The notes below the pieces were generated by a model. The model was not told the origin of the DNA. It worked only from the letters and a program-made list of their open reading frames with translations, and did not search any database. Positions 8,000 through 17,116 of a DNA stretch of 64,000 nucleotides are shown here, in pieces (the first letter of the stretch is position 1; each line of letters starts with the position of its first letter). The stretch spans positions 1 through 64,000 of the forward strand of contig CAJTEW010000002.1 in NCBI GenBank assembly GCA_910575605.1. The letters run 5' to 3'. The DNA is from Lachnospiraceae bacterium (lineage in GTDB: Bacteria > Bacillota > Clostridia > Lachnospirales > Lachnospiraceae). Made by a program: the position numbers and the translations under genes.

Positions 8000-8950
8000 A
8001 TTGATTTAAGAGACCAGTATTTCGGTACGGAGATTGAGATGACAGGGATTACCCGGAAACGCGCGGCGGAAGTGGTGGGGGAATTGTTTCATCATACACC
8101 GAAGTATGATGGAGGAACTTATGAGGTCTGGAGTGTGCGGGATCCGGAGGGAAAGAAGTGGAAGTTTGCCTATGATTCCAGTATTAACGCAGAGCGGAAA
8201 TATCGGGGAGTCTATATAGAAACCAGTTCGGAGTACAAGACGGAGATGGTTACTCCCAAACTGGAATATTCAGAAATGGAGAAACTGCAGAAAGTGGTAC
8301 GCTGTCTTAGGAATCATGGGGCTAAGACGAATAGCTCCTGCGGGCAGCACGTCCACGTAGATGCAGGAAATCATACGGCAAAAAGCCTGAAGAATGCATT
8401 GTCGATTATGTATTCTAAAGAGGATATACTGTTCAAGGCGCTGAAAGTGCAGCCGGATCGGGAGGATACATACTGTCAGAAAGTCCGTCCGGCAGTGCTT
8501 GAAAAGATCCGGCGTATGCCGAACAGTACGATTTCAATGGAAAAACTGAAAAAAGCATGGTATGAAGGCAGGGATGGGAGTTCCCAGCATTATAACTGGA
8601 CCCGGTACTATGCGTTAAATCTGCATGCAGTGTTCTCCAAAGGCACGTTGGAGTGGAGATGTTTTGAAAGCACGCTTCATGCCGGAAAAGTGCGGGCGAA
8701 TATTGTCCTTGCGCTTGCCATTTCCGCACAGGCAATTAACCAGAAATGTACCCATGCAAAGAAAACGGAGATCACAGAAAATCCCTGTTTTACCTTTCGG
8801 ACATTCCTGCTCCGGCTCGGTTTAATCGGACCGGAGTATAAAAATGTCCGGGAACATCTGCTCTGCAATCTGGAAGGAGATAAGGCATGGCGGTATGATA
8901 AGGACAGTTATGAGTGCCTGAAAAGGAAAAAGGCAGGGGAGGCGAGATAG
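8000..8950 (+). CDS. Amidoligase family protein with ATT start
   Basis: Amidoligases of the ATP-grasp-independent COOH-NH2 ligase group are thought to modify peptides or cell-wall components. The visible marks are FGTEIEMTG (residues 8-16), SSCGQHVHVDAG and LEWRCFEST, which match the conserved E-x-E, H-x-H and E-x-R positions of the family. The in-frame TAG at 7977 leaves no ATG, GTG or TTG before FGTEIE; ATG 8039 would cut the motif off. ATT 8000, 6 nt after AGGGA (7989-7993), is the best start, giving 316 residues. It is followed after 16 nt by a gamma-glutamylcyclotransferase-like gene, a pairing known for this family. Confidence 0.8.
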   Translation: MDLRDQYFGTEIEMTGITRKRAAEVVGELFHHTPKYDGGTYEVWSVRDPEGKKWKFAYDSSINAERKYRGVYIETSSEYKTEMVTPKLEYSEMEKLQKVVRCLRNHGAKTNSSCGQHVHVDAGNHTAKSLKNALSIMYSKEDILFKALKVQPDREDTYCQKVRPAVLEKIRRMPNSTISMEKLKKAWYEGRDGSSQHYNWTRYYALNLHAVFSKGTLEWRCFESTLHAGKVRANIVLALAISAQAINQKCTHAKKTEITENPCFTFRTFLLRLGLIGPEYKNVREHLLCNLEGDKAWRYDKDSYECLKRKKAGEAR

Positions 8951-8966
8951 GAGGGAGGTGAGGACG

Positions 8967-9482
8967 ATGACAGAGCAGTTCTATTTTGCTTATGGCAGCA
9001 ACATGAATTTAGATCAAATGGAATTCCGGTGTCCGAAAGCAGAAGTGGTGGAAAATGTCCGGCTGGAGAATTACCGTTTGGCGTTCCGGGGAAGAAGTTC
9101 TGGCGGAGGCGTGGCGACTATTTTGCCGGAAGAGGGAAGCCATGTGGACGGCGTGCTGTGGAAGATTACACCGGATTGTGAGAGCAGCCTGGATCTGTAT
9201 GAGGGCTATCCGCATTTGTACGGCAAAGAGATGATCTGCGTATCCAATGAAGAGGGGAAGAAGCGGGAAGTGATGGTATATACCATCAATGAGCCGTATA
9301 AAAGTATTCCGGCAAGACCGTCACAATTCTATCTGGAAGGGATTCTGGAGGGGTGCAGGCAGAATGGTATTCCCACCGGGCAGATTCTGGAAGAGGTAGA
9401 GCGTACCCGGAAAGAAATCAATGCCGCAGAGCAGGAGAAGAGAGGAAAAAAGGGATGTAAAAAAGAACATCGGGAAAGGTAG
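8967..9482 (+). CDS. Gamma-glutamylcyclotransferase (AIG2/GGCT-like) protein
   Basis: The 171-residue protein opens with FYFAYGSNMNLDQM. This is the GGCT/AIG2 phosphate-binding loop YGSNM, and a likely catalytic Glu follows in LYEGYPHLY. Known members cyclise gamma-glutamyl amines to 5-oxoproline, so it could reverse or trim the product of the neighbouring amidoligase. ATG 8967 is chosen over GTG 8958 because GAGGTGAGG precedes it. The C-terminus is basic and probably disordered. A terminator begins right at the stop codon. Confidence 0.82.
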   Translation: MTEQFYFAYGSNMNLDQMEFRCPKAEVVENVRLENYRLAFRGRSSGGGVATILPEEGSHVDGVLWKITPDCESSLDLYEGYPHLYGKEMICVSNEEGKKREVMVYTINEPYKSIPARPSQFYLEGILEGCRQNGIPTGQILEEVERTRKEINAAEQEKRGKKGCKKEHRER

Positions 9483-9513
9483 GCCGCAGGGAGAAAATTC
9501 TCTGCGGCTTTTT
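9483..9513 (+). terminator. Rho-independent terminator
   Basis: GCCGCAG (9483-9489) pairs with CTGCGGC (9502-9508), followed by TTTTT. It separates the amidoligase unit from the adhesin-sortase unit. Confidence 0.8.
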
Positions 9514-9576
9514 CTGTCTTGGAAACAGTGAAATACAGGGAATGTGTTTTTGTAAAAAAGTATAGAAAGCGCTCAG

Positions 9577-12500
9577 ATGAGTGGAAAGGAGAATGCAGCG
9601 AAATTGAAAAAAACAAAAAGAAGAATTATAGCGATGGGGCTTGCAGTTTTGATGGGACTGAGTTCTGTCGGGAGCATGACCTATGCGCATGAGGATAAGG
9701 AAACGGATATTACTGCCGAAGATATTACGAAAAGTGTGAATGACACATCTTTTACAGCGGAAACCTGTATGGAGGGAATCCATTATGATGCGTCTAAAGA
9801 AACAGTTACGTTGGAGTCTGTTGAATCGGAAAGAGGAGGCTCTTATCAGCCTAAACAGGCTGGCACATACATTGCCAGATATCGGGTCGTCCCGAAAGAC
9901 CAAAGAGACAGTTATGTGATTTCCCGGAAGATTGTCCTGACGGATACCGAAGGGAGCGCCTATGCAGAGGATAATGGCGGCAGGAAGCAGAAAGAAAATA
10001 CGGATCCGGAAGATCATTCGGAACCTGAAAGCAAAACGATGCCGGAGGTAAGCGTTACAAGTACCAATGAATCGGATACGAAAAAGACACTGGAGCAGTT
10101 AGAAGAAGATATTGAGAATGGAAATATTATGATCCTGTCTGCGGCAGATTTGTCTTTATCCAGAGCAGCAAGGTCTGCAGTACATCTGGAAAAGGGCGAG
10201 GATATTCAGTATCCGTCCTATCTTGGGAATTATCTGACCTGTAAGTTCCGTGTGAACGGAAAGATTGCATACTGCCTGCAGTCTCATAAGGCAACACCGC
10301 CCAGCGGAGAGTATGTGGCGAAGGTGCTGGATTCCAATGAGAATCTGCAGAAAGTCCTGTACTATGGGTATGGCGGCGCCGGGGATATTACGGGTTCTTA
10401 CCTGTCCGGGAAAAGCGCAAATGAGAGATATGTATATACCCACATTGCGGCAAGCTACGCTTACGCAGGTGAGAATGGATTCGCAGGCTGTGCTTATAAT
10501 GATCTGGTAGGGGCAGGAGTCATTGCATATATCAATCACCTGTTCGGAATGGAAAAGCCGCCGAAAGGCGAGCTTTCCTTATCGAAAACGGACGTGAAAG
10601 CTGTCCGTAATGGAGAGATCCAAAAAACATCGAATATCAAATTAAATGGGGATCACAGAAATTATATCACAGTGACTGTGCCCAAAGATGTGACATGCCA
10701 TAATCTTACAAAAGAGACTTCCGCTACAAATGGGAAACTCCGTATTTATGGCGGCGATACCTTTTACTTGTCCGCACTGATGAGCGTGACAGGAAAGTAT
10801 GCTTCGGGAAATCTGTACGGCTCAATCCGGGAGACATGGAAAACATTGGTGCTGACAACAGGAAATGAGCAGCAGGATATCGGTGTTTTTGAGTCGGAAT
10901 CAGCGTCTCCGGTAAGTTTCAAAGTGGATTGGCTGGAAATGGCGAGAATAGAGCTTGTAAAAAAGGACATGGATACCAAAAATCCGCTGGCCGGGGCAGT
11001 TTATGGTATTTATACCGATAAAAAGTGTGAAAACCTGTTCCTGACAATGACGGCTACTGGCGCGGATGGAAAGGCAGTCAGTGATTATTTTGACGCGGCG
11101 CTTAAATGTGTTTATGTGAGGGAAATTACCGCGCCGAAGAATTATGTGCGGAATCCGGATATTTATAAGGTAGATGTAGAGGCAGGAAAGACGGCGGCTG
11201 TTACCGGCTATGACGAGAGAGTGACAGGCTCCGTTCATATCCATAAGACAGACAGGGAAACAGAAAAGTTCCTGCCGCAGGGCGACAGCGCTCTGGCCGG
11301 GGCGGTTTATGGGCTGTATGCAAAAGAGGATATCGTACATCCGGACGGAAAGACAGGCGTTCTGTTTAGAAAGGGCAGCCTGATTACGCAGGGTGTGATT
11401 AAAAAAGATGGATCACTGGATTTTACGGAACTGTATCTGGGAAAGATGTATGTAAAAGAAATCACACCGCCAAAAGGATATACGCTGGATATGGCGCAGT
11501 ATGATGTCACCGTCACCTATGAGGGGCAGGAGCAGGCAGAAGTAACACGAGACCTGACTGTCAGCGAACAGGTGAAGAAACAGGCGTTCCAGCTGATTAA
11601 GATTAGTGAGGACGGAGAACAGACAGAAGCAGACCTGGTAAAGGGCGCAGGTTTTACCGTCTATCTGGTAAGCAGTTTATCCAAAGTAAAAAGCGGGGAA
11701 CTTGCTCCGGCAAATGGTTCTGCATTTGTTGCAGACGATTTCAGGAACTATGATTTTTCAGGTGAGAAAGCGGCAGTTACCTATGAAAAGGGAAAGGAAG
11801 TTCTCGTACCGGAATTGATGACCGATGCCAAAGGATATGCCGTCAGCCCGGAGTTTCCCTATGGATTGTATGTGGTTGAGGAAAGTACGGTGCCAAAGAA
11901 TCTGAAGAAGATAGCTCCATTTCTTGTAACTGTGGAGGAGGACAGCAGAGAGCCGATGCAGTGGCGGATTTTTGATGACCGTCCGTTTCAATTTCTTCTG
12001 AAGATTATGAAAAAGGACGCTCAGACCGGAAGTCCGGTATTAAAAGCAGGAGCTTCTTATAAGATTTTCGATTGTGAAAAAGAAGAATATGTAGAGCAGG
12101 TCATTCAGTACCCAAAGAAAGAGAAAATCAGTGTATTTACCACCAATGACGAGGGCTGTTTGGTAACACCTGAGAAACTGAAATGTTCCACGTACCGCAT
12201 TGAAGAAACAGCGGCACCGGAAGGATTTGTAAGACAGGGGAATGAAATGTCCCTGTATGATGGAGAGAATCTCCTTTCCGCTGCGGAGATCACAACAGCC
12301 GGGGAATATAAAGAGAATCCTCAAAAGAGCATTGAGATTACCATTTCTTCTGATACCGCTCATCAGATTGATCCAGATACGGGGGCAGTCATTGTAGGAG
12401 TAGAGCAGTCCAATGATGAGCAGGTAGGAAGCCTTACCCTGATAAAAACCGGGGAGCAGCTTATCGACGTATCCGGGAAATCCATTTTAGAGCAGGCAGC

Positions 12501-13890
12501 TTCTGTATTTGGCAGGATAAAAGATGTAATTACAGGAACGGATTCTGATATGGGCGTGTTCCGTAAATTTGAATATGAGGAGCTGGGCGTAGAGGGGGCA
12601 GAGTTTGAACTCTATGCTAAGGATACCATTTATTCTCCGGATTATAGGAAAGATGAAAAAGGCGATCCGGTTGTCCGGTTTGAAAAAGATGATCTGGTGG
12701 CGAAGCTTACGACAGACGGGGAAGGAAAGGCTGTTGTCCATAACCTTCCTCTTGGTTCTTATTATCTGAAAGAAACGAAAGCAGGGGAGCATTTTGTGCT
12801 GAATACGGAACAGAAAGCGTTCACATTGACAGCCGGGAATGATACGCAGGCGGTTGTATATGAAAGTGTTTCTTATAAGAATGAGCGCCAGAAAGTGGAA
12901 GTAACGGCAGATAAGAAAGATTCTGTATCCGGGAAGCCGTTAGAAGGCGTTGTATTTGGGCTTTATGCCGGAGAAGATATTGTTTCCTTAAAGGGAGATG
13001 TCCTTGTGGAAAAAGATACCCTGCTGGAGAAAAAGGAAACGGACGCTGAGGGCAGGGTGCAGTTTGACAGCGACCTGTATCATGGGAAATATTATGTGAA
13101 GGAAGTGAGGAAACTTCCGGGATATCTTACGAATGAAACTGTGTGGGAGTTTGAAGCCGTCTATGAGAATCAGGAGATAAACGCTCTGACATTCCAGAGG
13201 GAAATAGAGAACCAGCCGACAGAAACGCATTTTTCTAAGACGGACGCGACGACCGGGGAAGAACTGGAGGGCGCAAAACTGCAGATTATAGACAACGATA
13301 AACATGTGGTGGAAGAGTGGGTAAGTAAAAAAGAGCCGCATATAGTCTATGGGCTGCCGGAAGGAAGTTATACACTGCATGAAGAACTGGCTCCCTTTGA
13401 AAATGGATATGTGTCCGCGGCTGATGCGGCGTTTGAAGTCAGAGAGGACGGCAGCGTGACGAAAGTGGAGATGAAAGATGAATATTCCAAAGTGGATATC
13501 TCCAAAACGGACCTGACAACGGGAAAGGAGCTTCCGGGGGCAACACTGCAGGTGATCGGCAGGGCTGGAGAGATTTTGGAAGAATGGGTAACGGACGGGA
13601 AACCGCACAGGATAGAAAAATTGCCCGTAGGGGAAGAACTGATATTGCGTGAACTGTCTGCCCCGGAGGGCTATGAGATTGCGGAGGAAGTGAAATTCAC
13701 ACTGGAAGATACAATGGAAATTCGGAAAGTGGAAATGAAAGACGCAAAGATTCCGGATATCCCAGTGCCAAAGACAGGGGATAACCGGGCGGTTCCCATG
13801 ATTCTGCTTGCAGTCTGCACAGTTTCCGCAGCAGCGTTTGCTGTAGTAACAATCCGCAGGAAAAAGAAGAATCAGCATGAAGAAAAATAA
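9577..13890 (+). CDS. SpaA/Cna_B-repeat LPXTG-like surface adhesin with TQXA-like domain
   Basis: This 1437-residue cell-wall protein begins with a signal peptide (residues about 10-38). A TQXA/thioester-type domain at about 205-320 includes IAYCLQ with the candidate Cys and YVYTHIAASYAY; the usual Gln of the T-Q-x-A motif is His here. Eight or so Cna_B/SpaA domains follow, each opening with a lysine-bearing strand (VKKDMDT, IHKTDRET, IKISEDGE, MKKDAQTG, IKTGEQ, ADKKDS, FSKTDATTG, ISKTDLTTG) and many carrying a Glu near the end of the domain (VREITAP, VKEITPP, LKETKAGE). These are typical of intramolecular isopeptide bonds. The C-terminus has the sorting motif VPKTG, a membrane span and a basic tail. 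ATG 9577 has a weak RBS; TTG 9604 is an alternative. It overlaps the class B sortase gene by 14 nt and probably is its substrate, perhaps for mating-pair contact. Confidence 0.88.
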   Translation: MSGKENAAKLKKTKRRIIAMGLAVLMGLSSVGSMTYAHEDKETDITAEDITKSVNDTSFTAETCMEGIHYDASKETVTLESVESERGGSYQPKQAGTYIARYRVVPKDQRDSYVISRKIVLTDTEGSAYAEDNGGRKQKENTDPEDHSEPESKTMPEVSVTSTNESDTKKTLEQLEEDIENGNIMILSAADLSLSRAARSAVHLEKGEDIQYPSYLGNYLTCKFRVNGKIAYCLQSHKATPPSGEYVAKVLDSNENLQKVLYYGYGGAGDITGSYLSGKSANERYVYTHIAASYAYAGENGFAGCAYNDLVGAGVIAYINHLFGMEKPPKGELSLSKTDVKAVRNGEIQKTSNIKLNGDHRNYITVTVPKDVTCHNLTKETSATNGKLRIYGGDTFYLSALMSVTGKYASGNLYGSIRETWKTLVLTTGNEQQDIGVFESESASPVSFKVDWLEMARIELVKKDMDTKNPLAGAVYGIYTDKKCENLFLTMTATGADGKAVSDYFDAALKCVYVREITAPKNYVRNPDIYKVDVEAGKTAAVTGYDERVTGSVHIHKTDRETEKFLPQGDSALAGAVYGLYAKEDIVHPDGKTGVLFRKGSLITQGVIKKDGSLDFTELYLGKMYVKEITPPKGYTLDMAQYDVTVTYEGQEQAEVTRDLTVSEQVKKQAFQLIKISEDGEQTEADLVKGAGFTVYLVSSLSKVKSGELAPANGSAFVADDFRNYDFSGEKAAVTYEKGKEVLVPELMTDAKGYAVSPEFPYGLYVVEESTVPKNLKKIAPFLVTVEEDSREPMQWRIFDDRPFQFLLKIMKKDAQTGSPVLKAGASYKIFDCEKEEYVEQVIQYPKKEKISVFTTNDEGCLVTPEKLKCSTYRIEETAAPEGFVRQGNEMSLYDGENLLSAAEITTAGEYKENPQKSIEITISSDTAHQIDPDTGAVIVGVEQSNDEQVGSLTLIKTGEQLIDVSGKSILEQAASVFGRIKDVITGTDSDMGVFRKFEYEELGVEGAEFELYAKDTIYSPDYRKDEKGDPVVRFEKDDLVAKLTTDGEGKAVVHNLPLGSYYLKETKAGEHFVLNTEQKAFTLTAGNDTQAVVYESVSYKNERQKVEVTADKKDSVSGKPLEGVVFGLYAGEDIVSLKGDVLVEKDTLLEKKETDAEGRVQFDSDLYHGKYYVKEVRKLPGYLTNETVWEFEAVYENQEINALTFQREIENQPTETHFSKTDATTGEELEGAKLQIIDNDKHVVEEWVSKKEPHIVYGLPEGSYTLHEELAPFENGYVSAADAAFEVREDGSVTKVEMKDEYSKVDISKTDLTTGKELPGATLQVIGRAGEILEEWVTDGKPHRIEKLPVGEELILRELSAPEGYEIAEEVKFTLEDTMEIRKVEMKDAKIPDIPVPKTGDNRAVPMILLAVCTVSAAAFAVVTIRRKKKNQHEEK

Positions 13891-14674
13891 ACTCCGGATC
13901 TGGCAGGCAGTTTTCCTGCTGATTTTTATTATTAGCGCTGGAATTTTAGTCTATCAGATGGTCTGTCTGCCGTTGGAGAACCGGAAGATGGCAGAGCAGT
14001 TAAAAGAAGATTTCCCGGAGGAAACTCCGGGAGATTTCTCCCCCGAAGAGAACCCCTTACCAGCTGGGAAAGAAGAGGAAGTCTCCGGCGTTAATCTTGC
14101 AGCGCTTAAGGCAAAGTATCCTGATGTGAGAGGTTGGCTTACCGTTCCGGGTACAGGGATTGATTACCCGGTTCTGCAAAGCAAAGAATACGAGCCGGAA
14201 TATTATCTGCGGCGGAATTACCGGGGAGAGGAGGATGTGAATGGAAGCCTGTTCCTGCAGTGGAACTGTGAAGTGTCTGAAAGTAAGAATCTTATCATCT
14301 ATGGGCATAACATGAACAGCGGCGCCATGTTCGGGAATCTGGGGCGGTATGCGGATCAAGAGTACTGCAGGAGTCATTTAAGTGTGTTTTTCCAGACACT
14401 GGAGGGCATGGCAGAGTACGAGGTGACAGCGGTTATAAAAGCAGATGTGCAAATGTTCCCGTTCCAGCAGGTAAAGTTTCAGGAACCGGACGGTCTGGAG
14501 AAATATATTCGGCAGGCGAAAGCCCAGAGCTTGTTTGGGATTGAAGCAGGTGCGGATAAAAAGGGCGTGGCACAGGTACTGACATTGGTAACCTGTTCTT
14601 ATGAATGGCAGGGCGCCAGAAATATTGTAGTGGCAGTAAGAAAAACGACAGCCCGGAAAGAGAAAAGTGTCTGA
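13877..14674 (+). CDS. srtB: Class B sortase
   Basis: The 265-residue protein has an N-terminal membrane anchor (residues about 8-30) and a SrtB-type catalytic domain. Visible catalytic residues are His in LIIYGHNMNSGAMFG, Cys in LTLVTCSYEW and Arg in GARNIVVAV. It should cleave the sorting signal VPKTG of the adhesin just upstream and attach it to the cell wall. The ATG overlaps the adhesin's end, so the two are co-translated. A set of short repeats begins within its last codons. Confidence 0.92.
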   Translation: MKKNKLRIWQAVFLLIFIISAGILVYQMVCLPLENRKMAEQLKEDFPEETPGDFSPEENPLPAGKEEEVSGVNLAALKAKYPDVRGWLTVPGTGIDYPVLQSKEYEPEYYLRRNYRGEEDVNGSLFLQWNCEVSESKNLIIYGHNMNSGAMFGNLGRYADQEYCRSHLSVFFQTLEGMAEYEVTAVIKADVQMFPFQQVKFQEPDGLEKYIRQAKAQSLFGIEAGADKKGVAQVLTLVTCSYEWQGARNIVVAVRKTTARKEKSV

Positions 14675-14880
14675 AAACCGGGGCTTTGCAACGCCTCGTT
14701 GCACAGGTACAGGAGAGACGGCAGGAAGTGTTTGAAAGTGCCGGGTATTAGACGTGTTGCGGAACATCTGCTACAGTATATTAGAAAAAGTGTCTGAAAG
14801 TACCCGGAAAGTGCAGAATGTGAGACGCTCTTTAGAATATCTGCGTCGGGATATCAGGGAAAAGTGTTTGAAAGAAACCG
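14665..14880 (+). repeat. Four imperfect direct repeats between sortase and metK
   Basis: The core AAGTGTYTGAAA, followed a few bases later by CCGG, occurs at 14665, 14726 (AAGTGTTTGAAA), 14788 (AAGTGTCTGAAA) and 14862 (AAGTGTTTGAAA). Spacings are 61, 62 and 74 nt. The units between also share GACGY...ATCTGC-like blocks. The region (14675-14979) has no convincing gene: a 60-codon frame at 14754 lacks an RBS. The repeats could be protein binding sites, a replication or maintenance iteron set, or duplicated debris of a coding sequence. Confidence 0.6.
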
Positions 14881-14979
14881 GGAAATTAAACAAAAATGAA
14901 TCATATTGCAGCAATGGCAGGGTGTGTTCTTTTTGAAAAGAGTGCATCCTGTTTGCTTTAAGAAAGGAAGAAAAAGAAG

Positions 14980-16140
14980 ATGAAACGATTTTATACAGCA
15001 GAATCTGTAACGGAAGGGCACCCCGATAAACTGTGTGATTTGATCGCCGACAGTATTTTAGATGCCTGTCTTAGTCAGGACAGTGAGGCGCGGGCAGCCT
15101 GCGAGGTACTGGCAACAAAAGGGAATATCATCGTAGCCGGAGAGATTACCAGTACCTATGAACCGAATGTGCCGGAAATTATAAAAAAAACATTGGAAGA
15201 TGTGGGATATTCGGCAGAAGGAATTGCGATAAATGTCCTGCTCCATAACCAGAGTCTGGATATTGCAGGGGCAGTAGAAAATTCAAAGGAGAAACGCACA
15301 GGACTTATATCCGGTCAGGCAGATTGGGAAAATGGCGCCGGCGATCAGGGTATTATGATTGGATATGCCTGCAATGAAACGTCCCAAATGCTGCCCATGC
15401 CTGTTGTGCTGGCAAATCGGATTGTCCGGGAATTAGCCGCCTGCAGACGGAGCGGATATATAACGGGAATCCTGCCGGACGGTAAGGCACAGGTCACCGT
15501 AGAATATGAAGATAACAGGCCGGCGCGTCTTGCCAGCGTGGTGGTATCCTGCCAGCATACGGAGGAAAAGAACCTGAAAAAACTGGAGCATGAAATCAGG
15601 AATAAAGTTTTGGCTGCGGCGCTTCACATTTTGCCGCCGGACGAGGATACGCAGATTTTTATAAATCCCTCCGGGCGGTTTGTCTGCGGCGGATTGGAGG
15701 CCGACACCGGGCTTACAGGAAGAAAGCTTATGGTGGACAGTTATGGAGGTATGGCTGCACATGGCGGCGGTGCGTTTTCCGGAAAGGATTGTTCCAAAGT
15801 TGACCGCTCCGGCGCATATATGGCGCGTTACATTGCGAAGAACATGGTGACAGCCGGCCTTGCCAGCAGGTGTCAGGTTTCGCTTGCCTATGCTATCGGC
15901 GTGGCGCAGCCTGTGATGGTACAGGTGGATACATTTGGCACAGGGAAGGTCTGTGCAGATGATTGTCTGGCGGCGGCAATCCCTCTTGTGTTTGGACTTA
16001 CGCCAAAGCAGATCGTAGATACTCTGCGTCTGAAACGCCCTATTTTCCGGCAGACTGCCGTATACGGACATTTTGGAAGAAAGGAATTTCCGTGGGAAAG
16101 GACAGACCGGGCAGAGCGGCTCCGTAACACAGTAATGTAA
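14980..16140 (+). CDS. metK: S-adenosylmethionine synthetase
   Basis: The 386-residue enzyme makes SAM from methionine and ATP. All core motifs are present: GHPDK near residue 14, GAGDQGIMIGYA, DTGLTGRK and the phosphate-binding HGGGAFSGKDCSKVDRSGAY. The length is typical, so it should be active. ATG 14980 has GAAAGGAAG upstream. Its stop overlaps the ATG of the primase-like gene, which ties it to the ICE operon rather than to host metabolism. Carriage of a second metK on an ICE fits the two DNA methyltransferases encoded nearby. The sequence is likely diverged from the host's own copy. Confidence 0.93.
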   Translation: MKRFYTAESVTEGHPDKLCDLIADSILDACLSQDSEARAACEVLATKGNIIVAGEITSTYEPNVPEIIKKTLEDVGYSAEGIAINVLLHNQSLDIAGAVENSKEKRTGLISGQADWENGAGDQGIMIGYACNETSQMLPMPVVLANRIVRELAACRRSGYITGILPDGKAQVTVEYEDNRPARLASVVVSCQHTEEKNLKKLEHEIRNKVLAAALHILPPDEDTQIFINPSGRFVCGGLEADTGLTGRKLMVDSYGGMAAHGGGAFSGKDCSKVDRSGAYMARYIAKNMVTAGLASRCQVSLAYAIGVAQPVMVQVDTFGTGKVCADDCLAAAIPLVFGLTPKQIVDTLRLKRPIFRQTAVYGHFGRKEFPWERTDRAERLRNTVM

Positions 16141-17111
16141 TGGCCTGGGCAAGCGAAGAACAGATTCAGGTAGTCCTGCAGATACGGGCATTTGAATATC
16201 TGCAGGAGAATCAGCCGTACCGTCTGAAAAAGACGAGGATCATCAACGAATGGGAACTAACAGACCATGATAGTTTTAAAATCAATGGGATTACAAGTAA
16301 ATGGCACTGGAAATCCAGAGATATCGGAGGGGTAAGCGCCTTGCGCTTTCTGATGCAGGTGGACGGCCAGAGTTTCCCGGAGGCGGTTGCGCTTCTTTCG
16401 GGGAAAGAATCTTCTTACGGGCGGACGGAAATGGAGGAGCCGAAGAAAAAGGAATTTGTGCTTCCAAAGGCAGGCAGGAACTGCAGGCGTGTCTGGCACT
16501 ACCTGAACCAGCGCGGAATCAGTGATGCGGTTATCCTGTATTGCAGGAGATTGGGGATTCTTTATGAGAGTGATCCCTATCATAATGCTGTTTTTGTTGG
16601 GACAGATGAAAAAGGGATTCCCCGGTATGCATTTTTACGCGGGATTTACGATAAGGAGGGAAAGTCCTTTAAAATGGAACAAGCGGGAAGCGAGAAACGG
16701 TATGCATTTTGTGTTCCCCCGGTGGGGGAAAGTGTCCGGGTTGCAGTATATGAAGCCTGCATTGACGCACTGGCGCACATGACATTGGAGGAAGGGAAGG
16801 CAGATAAATACCGGCTTGTTTTGGGAGGAATCAGCGCGCCGAAAGAAGGGCAGTCCCGAAAAGAAATGAAAAAGCCGCCTGCATTGGAGCATTTTTTAAA
16901 GCAGCATCCAAAGATTCGGGAAATTGAAATCTGTACGGATAGTGACTTTGCCGGAAGATGGGCGTGCGAGCATATTCGGAAACAGTATGAAGGAGGATAT
17001 CAGATGATTGAAAATTTGCCGAAGAAAGACGGGGCAGATTATGGAGACCTTGCAAAAGAGGCAGTAAAGGAGCGAAAGAAGTCATATCGAATAGAAGAAC
17101 GGGAGAGGTGA
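16140..17111 (+). CDS. DUF3991/TOPRIM primase-like protein
   Basis: The 323-residue protein has a DUF3991-like N-terminal half (WHWKSRDIGGVSALRFLM, then YLNQRGISDAVI and KSFKMEQAGSEKRYAF). A TOPRIM-like segment follows with VAVYEACIDALAH and the acidic pair in EICTDSDFAGRWA. Proteins of this type on ICEs are thought to prime the lagging strand after conjugative transfer. The ATG overlaps the metK stop codon (TAATG), and the next gene starts within a few bases, so it is part of a tight operon. Confidence 0.8.
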   Translation: MAWASEEQIQVVLQIRAFEYLQENQPYRLKKTRIINEWELTDHDSFKINGITSKWHWKSRDIGGVSALRFLMQVDGQSFPEAVALLSGKESSYGRTEMEEPKKKEFVLPKAGRNCRRVWHYLNQRGISDAVILYCRRLGILYESDPYHNAVFVGTDEKGIPRYAFLRGIYDKEGKSFKMEQAGSEKRYAFCVPPVGESVRVAVYEACIDALAHMTLEEGKADKYRLVLGGISAPKEGQSRKEMKKPPALEHFLKQHPKIREIEICTDSDFAGRWACEHIRKQYEGGYQMIENLPKKDGADYGDLAKEAVKERKKSYRIEERER

Positions 17112-17116
17112 CAGAG

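Noticed and set aside
12988-13878. Long minus-strand ORF opposite the first adhesin
   Set aside because: It is an antisense shadow: Cys/Phe/His-rich sequence with no start signal, lying wholly within the adhesin gene.
14754-14936. 60-codon ORF between sortase and metK
   Set aside because: No ribosome binding site; the frame is created by the repeated segments and has no family resemblance. I treat the region as repeats.
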